Source of the DNA: Limisphaerales bacterium
Lineage (GTDB): Bacteria > Verrucomicrobiota > Verrucomicrobiia > Limisphaerales > PALSA-1396
Direction of reading: 5' to 3'
Length of the DNA stretch: 6,065 nucleotides
NCBI GenBank assembly: GCA_003140275.1
Contig: PLJQ01000364.1
Span: 1 to 6,065 of the forward strand
A model generated the notes under the pieces. That model searched no databases and was not told the origin of the DNA. It was given only the letters and a program-made list of their open reading frames with translations. A program made the translations under genes and the position numbers. Shown piece by piece: positions 1 through 5,687 of this stretch (the stretch's first letter is position 1; every line of letters starts with the position of its first letter).

Positions 1-754
1 CACCGAGACCGAGATCGTCAAGCGCATCGCGAATGTCTGAAGTCAATTCCGCCAGAGGCTTTCCATGATGCAGAGAAAACAAAAATTCTGTCAGGCTCAT
101 TCCTTCCCGCCAAAGCGCGGCGGGATCGCGGGAAATTGCCGCACGGACTTGAAACCATTCTGCAAGCTGTGCCGCTTCCTCAAGGCTGAACGGCGGCAGC
201 ACCCATTTTGTCACTTTAGTCTGGTTCTCAAAACGAATCTCGAATCCGTGTCTAACCTCCGCGCTGCCCGTCGTGACCAATGCGCCCGCGCCCGCCTCCT
301 GCAACGCCGCCAGCCAACCGTCCCGCACCTGGCCCTCGACACGCGTGGGAATTTCGTCGCAAAAGAACCAGCCAGAATTCGCGGGCGGTATGGCCCGAAA
401 CGACCGGCCATCAGGCGAGTGTTCGAGCCAAAGGATGTCCCGGATAATTTGCTCCCGCAAACAGGCGGCCATGAGTTGCAGCAGTAAAACCGATTTTCCA
501 TCGCCGGGCAGTCCTTCAATCCAAAAAACCGCGAGACATTTATTTGATTCTATTTCGTGTTCAATCTCGTTCGTTCGCCATTCGGTGAACGCCTGCCAAA
601 GCGAAGTGAACACTGTCGGACGTTCCGCGTAAAAGCCTTCTCGCCAGTGCGACCACGCAGGCGTCAGTCCCGCGTGGAGCATGAACGCCACAGGATTCTC
701 GGCTGATGTGAGAGTAGTGACGGTCAGATGTTGCCACGGATTTCGATCATTCAT
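1..754 (-). CDS. P-loop ATPase, STAND-like, N-terminal 251 residues (runs off left edge)
   Basis: The minus-strand frame is open without a stop from the ATG at 754-752 to the window edge, giving 251 codons beginning MNDRNPWQHL. A Walker A motif GLPGDGKS lies at residues 81-88 (K87, S88). A Walker B-like stretch, WFFCDE, lies at 129-134 with acidic D133-E134. A hydrophobic strand ending ALVTTGS follows and could be a sensor-1 position. Next comes PPFSLEEAAQLAEWF, resembling the segment after the nucleotide-binding core in STAND and related AAA+ ATPases. The roughly 46 residues between Walker A and B form a compact core. No membrane segment or signal peptide is seen, so it is probably cytoplasmic. 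The start is chosen because the text before it is not protein-like; AGAAAG about 8 bases upstream is a weak ribosome site. The C-terminal part, which would show any sensor repeats or effector, is missing, so the role is unknown (defence, regulation or housekeeping). It is transcribed divergently from the kinase. ATPase identity is fairly sure; STAND membership is inference. Confidence 0.75.
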   Translation of the reverse strand, partial: MNDRNPWQHLTVTTLTSAENPVAFMLHAGLTPAWSHWREGFYAERPTVFTSLWQAFTEWRTNEIEHEIESNKCLAVFWIEGLPGDGKSVLLLQLMAACLREQIIRDILWLEHSPDGRSFRAIPPANSGWFFCDEIPTRVEGQVRDGWLAALQEAGAGALVTTGSAEVRHGFEIRFENQTKVTKWVLPPFSLEEAAQLAEWFQVRAAISRDPAALWREGMSLTEFLFSLHHGKPLAELTSDIRDALDDLGLG

Positions 755-970
755 GCTGGCTGCTTTCTGGCATTTCCATACCAGAATGAATACCACTTTG
801 AGAATGCTTATCAAAGCTGGAGATGGTCTTCGCCGCCCTGACCAACGCGCGGTTTGCTTCACTGCACAGGCTGCCCGTCGTCCCTATCCCCGTCTCGGCG
901 ACGCCTGTTCCGCTTCTCAAACCACGCACTCGTCACGAGCGGCATTTTGCACAGTGCCGCAGCAGCGGCG

Positions 971-1078
971 GGCTTCCGTCTGCGGTCGGCGGCGGCGTTA
1001 CGCTCCGACTTCGTTCCGTTAGGCGCTGCTCTCCGTTCTCCGCTCCACTTCCCCGCTTGCCGACCGCAGACCGAAGCC
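971..1078. repeat. Long inverted repeat, 20-base arms, 19/20 complementary
   Basis: The left arm is 971-990 (GGCTTCCGTCTGCGGTCGGC) and the right arm 1059-1078 (GCCGACCGCAGACCGAAGCC). The right arm equals the reverse complement of the left except at one position. The arms are separated by 68 bases of pyrimidine-rich sequence, too long a loop and without a T-tract, so an intrinsic terminator is unlikely. It could be a dispersed palindromic element or a relic of a small mobile element. Pairing does not extend meaningfully beyond the arms apart from a few possible G-U pairs. Confidence 0.6.
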
Positions 1079-1129
1079 TCGTCAAGCAATGGGACAACCC
1101 GTGGTTGGTGCGTAGAGGCCGACAAAGCC

Positions 1130-1243
1130 GCCAACTTTGGTCACGGCATCAAGTTCGCCGTCTTGCACAAATCCAACACGCCGGAAATGATGAGTGAAGC
1201 AGTCCCCGCGATCAGTGTTCCCTTGAACGACGGTTCGTGGTAA
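1130..1243 (+). pseudogene. Possible relic of a propeller sensor gene
   Basis: One plus frame, ending at a TAA (1241-1243), reads FGHGIKFAVLHKSNTPEMMSE and onward. It resembles residues 76-96 of the kinase immediately downstream (FDGVKFKVFDQSNTPQMTHEA), sharing KF, V, SNTP, M and EA in register. At the DNA level 1151-1201 aligns without gaps to 1493-1543 with 32 of 51 identities by hand count, including the run AACACGCCG. Just before KF the alignment needs a one-codon shift. Nothing upstream in this frame looks like a propeller protein, and the frame stops after about 15 further residues. The simplest reading is a short, eroded copy of a related sensor's 5' region. The match is short, and chance similarity within a GC-rich open frame cannot be excluded. 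Confidence 0.3.
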
Positions 1244-1255
1244 CAGTCAATCCGC

Positions 1256-4200
1256 ATGTTCTGCCGCCCTTTCGAGCGAGAGATTTTTGTGTGGCTGGCC
1301 TTGGCCAGTTGCGTGGCACCGCTGGCGGCAGCGGAGGTCAAGCCCGGCGCAGGTGCGGAGCAACCTTATCGTGTTACGCGCTGGACGGCGGAGAACGGGC
1401 TGCCGCAAAATAAAATCAACGCGCTGGCCCAGACGCGGGACGGCTATCTCTGGCTGGGCACGCTCAAGGGTCTGGCCCGGTTCGATGGGGTGAAGTTCAA
1501 GGTGTTTGATCAGAGCAACACGCCGCAGATGACACACGAAGCCATCAACGATCTGGCCGTGGACGCGAAGGAGGACGGCTTGTGGGTCAGCACCGGGGCG
1601 GGCCTATTTTATTACCGCGATCACCATTTTGAACGGTTCGGCCCGGAGGATGGGATCCCGGGGCCGGTCGGCAGTCTTCAGGCAGCCCGGGACGGCGGAG
1701 TATGGTTCTCGCCGCGCCCGGGTGAGACGGCGCTGGCGCGGGACGGGCGGGTGCGACGATGGGAGTTTGGCCCCGAGCGCGAGCAGAACATAGTGTATCA
1801 ACTCGGTGAATTAAGTCCCTCGGAACTCCTCGTCCTCATTGGTACCGTTGGGGGTTCCGTTGCCATTCATCGGCTCAATTTAAACACGAAGGTGCTCGTG
1901 CCTCTCCATGTTCCTCCAGGCGCATCTCGCTTTGCGACGAATTGTGCTTCGTTCCTGCAGAATGCAGACGCATCGTTTTGGCTCTGCACTGGGCAGGGCC
2001 TCTGGCGCGGCAGCGAGAAAGGCTGGACCCAGATCACGAGCTCGAATGCGGAATCCAAGGCTTGGCCGCAGCGGATTTATCAGTCGAGCGATGCCCAAGT
2101 CTGGGTCACGCAATTCGAAGTAAATCGCATCAGTTTGCAAAGGCTGGTGCAAGGGCAACTTGAGCCGTTTGCCGCTCCCGAGTGGCCGACCGAACTGAAC
2201 GTCACTCGCGTAATGGAGGATCGCGAGGGCGATCTTTGGGTCGGCACGACGACCGGCCTGTTCCGGCTGGAGAGGAAGCGGATTAAAGTTTATTCGCGGC
2301 TCGATGGGTTGCGGAGCGATAACACGCTGGGCGTCACCAAGGGTGCCGACGGCACGATCTGGGTGAGCACGGCGGAGGGCATGAGCCGCATCCGCGACGG
2401 ACAAGTTGAAAACCTTCCGCTACCGGAAGGCAGCGAGAATTGGAAGCGCATCGGAGTGTTGCTGGCCGACCAACAAGACGCGCTTTGGGTCGGCTGGCCT
2501 GGACCCGACTTGGTGCGCTTCCAAGCGGGCAAATGGCAGATGTACCGTGCGCCACAGAGGATCGCGAATTCCGGAGAGCTGGGGGCAATCTATGAAGACC
2601 GTAAGGGCCGGATTTGGATGGGCACTGGCAACGACGTATTCTATAAGGAAGGCAATCAATGGACGGTTTTTTCGACGACCAACGGCCTTTCCCATCGAGA
2701 TGTGCGGGTAATTTACCAGGATCGCCGTGGCGACTTGTGGTTTGGAACTTTTGGCGGCGGTTTGAATCATTTGCAGGACGGAAAGTTCACGGCCTACCAG
2801 ACCAGCCGGGGCGAGCGCAACAATCGCGCGTGGTGGATTCACGAGGATGCGGATGGTGTGTTCTGGGTGGGTTCCGAGGACGGCCTAAACCGGTTCGTGC
2901 CGCCGGCCGTAGGAGACGACGTGAGGGGACTCGCTTCGAAAGGCAGTAAGCAGAAAGCAGAAAGCGGAAATGAACAGCGCCTCCTTACGTCGGCTCCTAC
3001 ACGGGAAAACGCAGGCGCGGGCCGCTTCTTCACTTTCACAACGGAGCAGGGCTTGGGTGAGAACGTGGTGAACAATATTCAGGAGGATGACTTTGGATAC
3101 TTGTGGCTGAGCGGGCTGCGCGGAATCTATCGCGTTTCACGCCAGGAATTGAACGACGTGGCCGCCCGAAAACGGGCGCAGGTGCGGTGCGTCGCGTATG
3201 GCGAGGCGGACGGGATGCTCAGCAGCGAATGCAATGGTGGCGACAACCAACCCGCCGGCTGTAAAGATGCCGCGGGGCGGATTTGGTTTCCCACGGCGCA
3301 AGGTGTCGTGGTGATTGATCCGCAGGAGATGCGGCGGACGGAAACGCCGCCGCCGGTGGTGATCGAGCAGGTGCGGGCGAATGAAGAAATCGTCTTCGGC
3401 GATGGCGCGCCTGCTGACTCCAAAGGCCAAAGGCCAAAGTCTGAAGTTGGTGACGGGATTGGGCCAAGCCCTCAACTCTCAACCCTCAACCATCAACTCG
3501 CGCCCGGCCATGCCCGCGTACTGGAGATCCACTACACTGCGAATACGCTCGTGGCGCCGGAGAGAGTGCGCTTCAAATACCGGCTGGAAGGCCACGACTC
3601 GGACTGGCTCCCGGATGACCAGAATCGTCGGGTGGCGTTTTACACGAGCTTGCGACCAGGCCATTACACCTTCCACGTCAAGGCATGCAACAATCACGGC
3701 TACTGGAACGAAACCGGCGCCGCGCTGGCGTTTTATTTGGCCCCGCATTTTTATCAAACCTGGACCTTTTACGTCCTATGTGCGGGTGCAGTCATCGGGA
3801 TGGGATGGAGTCTCCATTTTCTGCGGCTGAAGGTGGTCCACAAGATGCAAAAGTTGCACGAAGCCGCTGCTTTGGCCGACCAACGCGCCCGCCTCGCCCA
3901 GGACATGCATGACGACATCGGGGCAAGCCTCACCAAAATTGCGTTGCTCAGTGAGGTCGCGAGAAAAAGCGCGCATGAGCCGGCGGTCGCTGAAGCGCAG
4001 TCCCAGAAGATTTCAACCATTGCCGGTGAAGTGGTGAATAATCTCAGCGAACTCATCTGGGCGACCAACCCAAAGTTCGACACTTTGGAGAATTTTGCTG
4101 CATACCTTCGCGAATATGTAGCGGGCTATTTAGAGCCAACTTCTATGCGCTGGCACTTGAAATTTCCCGCGACGGTGCCGTCACAACACTTAACCAGCGA

Positions 4201-4501
4201 ATTCCGGCGCAGCCTGTTTCTGGTCGTCAAGGAAGCGCTCCACAACATTATCAAACACTCGGCAGCCACTCAAGTCGAGGTGGGGCTGATGGCGGGCGCT
4301 ACAGAGCTTCAGCTTTGGATTACGGATAATGGCAAAGGATTTTTAGCGGAGGATACATCACCCCTTGGTGATGGACTGCTGAACATGCGCCAACGAGTGA
4401 CCGCCCTGGGCGGGTGCTTCGATTTGCAATCCCCGCCACTGAAAGGAACAAAAATTACGATCACCGTTCCCTTATCAAACGAATCGATCCGCGTGACGTA
4501 A
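1256..4501 (+). CDS. Two-component sensor histidine kinase, propeller / Y_Y_Y / HPK7 type
   Basis: This is an inner-membrane sensor of 1081 residues. Residues 1-26 look like an export signal, with a hydrophobic core at about 10-25 and a possible cut after APLAAA; LASC at 16-19 also fits a lipobox. Residues about 36-690 carry two-component-regulator propeller repeats, recognisable as [D/G]-x-[L/I]-W-[L/V/M/F]-G-T/S motifs: DGYLWLGT (62-69), EGDLWVGT (324-331), DGTIWVST (365-372), KGRIWMGT (450-457), RGDLWFGT (491-498), DGVFWVGS (533-540) and GYLWLSG (614-620). Residues about 755-830 form a Y_Y_Y domain. One transmembrane helix spans about 836-858. HisKA_3 follows with phosphoacceptor H885 in AQDMHDDIGASL. 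The HATPase part shows an N box EALHN (993-997), a G1 box DNGKGF (1024-1029) and a G2 box GDGLLNM (1038-1044). There is no receiver or DNA-binding domain, which matches the separate regulator downstream. The ATG at 1256 is the only good start after an in-frame stop near 1195; no strong Shine-Dalgarno is visible. Low-complexity insertions lie at residues about 561-590 and 719-749. Confidence 0.95.
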   Translation: MFCRPFEREIFVWLALASCVAPLAAAEVKPGAGAEQPYRVTRWTAENGLPQNKINALAQTRDGYLWLGTLKGLARFDGVKFKVFDQSNTPQMTHEAINDLAVDAKEDGLWVSTGAGLFYYRDHHFERFGPEDGIPGPVGSLQAARDGGVWFSPRPGETALARDGRVRRWEFGPEREQNIVYQLGELSPSELLVLIGTVGGSVAIHRLNLNTKVLVPLHVPPGASRFATNCASFLQNADASFWLCTGQGLWRGSEKGWTQITSSNAESKAWPQRIYQSSDAQVWVTQFEVNRISLQRLVQGQLEPFAAPEWPTELNVTRVMEDREGDLWVGTTTGLFRLERKRIKVYSRLDGLRSDNTLGVTKGADGTIWVSTAEGMSRIRDGQVENLPLPEGSENWKRIGVLLADQQDALWVGWPGPDLVRFQAGKWQMYRAPQRIANSGELGAIYEDRKGRIWMGTGNDVFYKEGNQWTVFSTTNGLSHRDVRVIYQDRRGDLWFGTFGGGLNHLQDGKFTAYQTSRGERNNRAWWIHEDADGVFWVGSEDGLNRFVPPAVGDDVRGLASKGSKQKAESGNEQRLLTSAPTRENAGAGRFFTFTTEQGLGENVVNNIQEDDFGYLWLSGLRGIYRVSRQELNDVAARKRAQVRCVAYGEADGMLSSECNGGDNQPAGCKDAAGRIWFPTAQGVVVIDPQEMRRTETPPPVVIEQVRANEEIVFGDGAPADSKGQRPKSEVGDGIGPSPQLSTLNHQLAPGHARVLEIHYTANTLVAPERVRFKYRLEGHDSDWLPDDQNRRVAFYTSLRPGHYTFHVKACNNHGYWNETGAALAFYLAPHFYQTWTFYVLCAGAVIGMGWSLHFLRLKVVHKMQKLHEAAALADQRARLAQDMHDDIGASLTKIALLSEVARKSAHEPAVAEAQSQKISTIAGEVVNNLSELIWATNPKFDTLENFAAYLREYVAGYLEPTSMRWHLKFPATVPSQHLTSEFRRSLFLVVKEALHNIIKHSAATQVEVGLMAGATELQLWITDNGKGFLAEDTSPLGDGLLNMRQRVTALGGCFDLQSPPLKGTKITITVPLSNESIRVT
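2943..2970 (+). repeat. 7-base tandem repeat (GCAGAAA) inside the kinase gene
   Basis: There are four consecutive 7-base units: GCAGTAA, GCAGAAA, GCAGAAA, GCGGAAA. They encode the polar stretch around GSKQKAESG between two propeller repeats, where FVPPA (547-551) ends one repeat and RFFTFTTEQGL (590-600) begins the next. The surrounding linker (about 555-590) has no propeller character and looks inserted. The reading frame is preserved. Confidence 0.75.
3420..3440 (+). repeat. 7-base tandem repeat (CCAAAGG) inside the kinase gene
   Basis: There are three consecutive units: CCAAAGG, CCAAAGG, CCAAAGT. They encode SKGQRPKS in the linker between the last propeller segment (ending VFGDG, 713-717) and the Y_Y_Y domain. 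The unit length equals that of the other two repeat blocks in this gene, although the sequence differs. Confidence 0.7.
3472..3499 (+). repeat. 7-base tandem repeat (TCAACYC) inside the kinase gene
   Basis: There are four units in exact 7-base register: TCAACTC, TCAACCC, TCAACCA, TCAACTC. They encode QLSTLNHQL just before the Y_Y_Y domain. This block lies about 30 bases after the CCAAAGG block, in the same linker. Linkers in this position should tolerate insertion, which probably explains why the repeats survive here. Confidence 0.75.
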
Positions 4502-4568
4502 TTTTCCAATCTGCTCGGTCAGTATTATGGTCAAATCCGTTCAAAACTTTGCTCAGGCTGGCGAGGGC

Positions 4569-4585
4569 ATACCATTTTCATACGA
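4569..4585 (+). promoter_or_regulatory. 17-base direct repeat copy 1, upstream of the response regulator gene
   Basis: ATACCATTTTCATACGA lies in the 111-base gap between the kinase stop and the regulator ATG, ending 27 bases before that ATG. The identical 17 bases recur in the same orientation at 5355-5371. A coincidental 17-base match within 800 bases is very unlikely. It is not a clear palindrome, and no sigma-70-like pair overlaps it convincingly. It could be an operator for the regulator, an unfamiliar promoter element, or a recombination or insertion scar. Confidence 0.5.
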
Positions 4586-4612
4586 TTGCATCTTCGGGCC
4601 GCAGGCGTCACG

Positions 4613-5257
4613 ATGCTTCGTTTACAAGTGAACGCGAAGCCCGAAGCCATCAAAGTCGCCATCGTGGAGGATAGCGCAGAACAACGCGAGTCGTTGGAAT
4701 TCCTGATCAATGGCTCGCCGGGATTCTCGTGTGTCGCGGCGTGCGGCTCCGCCGAGGAAGCCCTAGACGTGATTCCCCGATGCTCACCGGATGTCGTGTT
4801 GATGGATATTCAACTGCCCGGCATGTCGGGCATCGAATGTATCGGGCAACTAAAAACTGAGTCGCCTGCCCTGGAGATCATGATGTTGACGGTGCTTGAG
4901 GATCACGAGCGAATTTTCCAATCCCTCGCCGCCGGTGCCAGCGGGTACATGGTTAAAAAAACGCCGCCGGCCAAGCTGCTGGAAGCCATTGACGAACTGC
5001 ACAAAGGCGGTGCTCCAATGTCCGGCCAGATCGCCCGCCAAGTCGTCGAAACGTTTAAGAAACCGGTGAAGAGCGTTCCCGCCACATTGCAGCCGCCTCC
5101 CACAAATCTTTCCAAGCGGGAGCAGGAAATCCTCGACCAACTGGCGCACGGCTTTCTTTACAAGGAGATTGGTGACCGCTTGGGCATCAGCATCGGCACC
5201 GTGCGGGTCCATATCCGTCGCATCTACGATAAACTCCACGTCCATAACCGCACCTAG
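4613..5257 (+). CDS. NarL/FixJ-family response regulator (receiver + LuxR-type HTH)
   Basis: This 214-residue cytoplasmic transcription regulator is the likely partner of the kinase directly upstream; HPK7 kinases normally pair with this family. The receiver domain (about 13-130) shows the acidic pair E19-D20 in VAIVEDS, phosphoacceptor D65 in VLMDIQLPGMSG, T93 in MMLTVLED and the conserved lysine K115 in GYMVKKT. After a linker with a proline run (about 155-163), a LuxR-type HTH begins at L166 (LSKREQEIL) and includes GISIGTVRVHIRRIYDKL. The ATG at 4613 is preferred over an in-frame TTG at 4586. The TTG would add nine unconserved residues and directly abuts the 17-base repeat. The Shine-Dalgarno is weak. 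The protein ends HVHNRT at a TAG exactly where relatives usually continue with E-A-V-x-K. The frame beyond reads AILKGHRGA, so the last turn of the final helix seems to have been lost by a recent nonsense change. Function may survive, since most of the HTH is present. Confidence 0.92.
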   Translation: MLRLQVNAKPEAIKVAIVEDSAEQRESLEFLINGSPGFSCVAACGSAEEALDVIPRCSPDVVLMDIQLPGMSGIECIGQLKTESPALEIMMLTVLEDHERIFQSLAAGASGYMVKKTPPAKLLEAIDELHKGGAPMSGQIARQVVETFKKPVKSVPATLQPPPTNLSKREQEILDQLAHGFLYKEIGDRLGISIGTVRVHIRRIYDKLHVHNRT

Positions 5258-5399
5258 GCCATTCTAAAAGGGCATCGGGGCGCGCAATCAATCCACCCGG
5301 CTTATTTCCGCTAGTCCGAAACCCCTTCGACATTCGGTTTTTCGTCTGGGCAATATACCATTTTCATACGACTAGGCTGCCAATCTCGGTTCGCCGTAG
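5258..5399 (+). other. Short region after the response regulator: possible lost C-terminal tail plus repeat
   Basis: Directly after the TAG at 5255-5257 the same frame continues as AILKGHRGAQSIHPAYFR to a second TAG at 5312-5314. The first few residues fit the usual end of NarL/FixJ regulators. The rest (5315-5399) shows no gene, no terminator-like hairpin with a T-tract and no clear promoter, only the second copy of the 17-base repeat. Confidence 0.45.
5355..5371 (+). promoter_or_regulatory. 17-base direct repeat copy 2, downstream of the response regulator gene
   Basis: This copy of ATACCATTTTCATACGA is identical to the one at 4569-4585 and in the same orientation, 786 bases further on. 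It lies about 100 bases after the regulator stop, 29 bases before the orphan coding-like frame that follows, and about 316 bases before the ATG of the GloVer-repeat gene. The flanks differ (GGGC before copy 1, GGGCAAT before copy 2), so the identity is confined to the motif. If it is an operator, it would tie the downstream genes to the same regulator. Confidence 0.5.
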
Positions 5400-5660
5400 A
5401 AATACTGGCAAAATGAATTGGAAACCATCGAGAGCCTCGGCTTTTCATTGCCAAGCACGGCCGCCCTGGAATCCCATGCCGATCGCGGCAACGACGCGTT
5501 CAGTTTCCTGGCCATTGAAACCGTGCCCGATTATCTGGGCACCGCCGTACGGCTCGCCGTTGGCACGAGCACCGCTTGGGAATACGAAGCCAACCTCGGT
5601 TTCTACGACGAACAAATCAGCCAATGGAAAGACGTGGTCAGCATGAGCGTGATGGGGTGA
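5400..5660 (+). pseudogene. Orphan coding-like frame, probably a 5'-truncated gene remnant
   Basis: The frame after an in-frame TAG (5397-5399) runs KYWQNELETIESLGF and onward to TGA at 5658-5660. Its composition is natural for a soluble protein, with segments such as FLAIETVPDYLGTAVRL, TSTAWEYEANLGFYDEQ and ISQWKDVVSMS. The alternative ATG frame at 5413 gives a Pro/Ser/Arg-rich translation typical of a shadow. The only start candidate in the good frame is a TTG at 5418 (80 residues) without a ribosome site. Upstream codons in the same frame (AANLGSP) also look plausible but are bounded by another TAG at 5373-5375. I do not recognise the family and see no signal peptide or membrane segment. 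The best reading is the 3' end of a decayed gene; a genuine small TTG-initiated gene is possible. Confidence 0.4.
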
Positions 5661-5687
5661 AAATAACCTGATCAAAAGAATCAACCA

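Larger units (their letters stand above)
755..1255. other. Divergent intergenic region, no convincing intact gene
   Basis: This stretch separates the minus-strand ATPase from the plus-strand kinase and must hold the promoters of both, but no clear -35/-10 pair could be assigned. Several frames on both strands stay open between about 820 and 1240. Their translations are rich in Ala, Arg, Ser and Pro with no recognisable fold, as expected from GC-rich DNA that is not coding. Visible structure is a long inverted repeat (971-990 / 1059-1078), a pyrimidine-rich stretch between its arms with recurring CTCCG words (for example two adjacent copies of TCTCCGY at 1030-1043), and a short propeller-like frame near the right end (about 1130-1243). 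Confidence 0.6.

Noticed and set aside
65..519. Open frames at 65-487 (+) and 211-519 (-)
   Set aside because: Both lie in other frames of the minus-strand ATPase, whose frame carries Walker motifs and runs through the whole region. They are shadows.
1018..1024. GTTAGGC, resembling an integron attC core site
   Set aside because: No matching RYYYAAC partner at the expected distance and no L'/L'' pairing. The heptamer lies in the loop of the inverted repeat, not at a stem end, so it is best seen as chance.
823..1243. Overlapping open frames on both strands (823-1197, 854-1243, 859-1134)
   Set aside because: Translations are low-complexity Ala/Arg/Ser/Pro-rich with no motifs, and the frames compete with each other, as expected from GC-rich non-coding DNA. 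Only the tail of the 854-1243 frame resembles a known protein, and it is reported separately as a possible relic.
4586..4612. TTG at 4586 as start of the response regulator
   Set aside because: It adds nine residues with no family resemblance and directly abuts the 17-base repeat, leaving no room for a ribosome site. The ATG at 4613 fits the usual distance to the receiver domain.
4502..4612. A sigma-70 promoter built on TATTAT at 4523-4528
   Set aside because: There is no acceptable -35 box at 16-18 bases upstream, so a single AT-rich hexamer was not enough to call it.
5255..5399. UAG used as a sense codon (TAG at 5255, 5312, 5373 and 5397 interrupting plausible coding text)
   Set aside because: No TAG occurs inside the reading frames of the kinase, ATPase or GloVer gene, so a genome-wide reassignment would have left more traces. 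Gene decay or a local nonsense change explains the pattern better.
5413..5646. ATG-started frame of 77 residues
   Set aside because: Its translation is rich in Pro, Ser, Arg and Trp without natural protein character, and the overlapping frame ending at 5660 looks like the real (perhaps decayed) coding frame.
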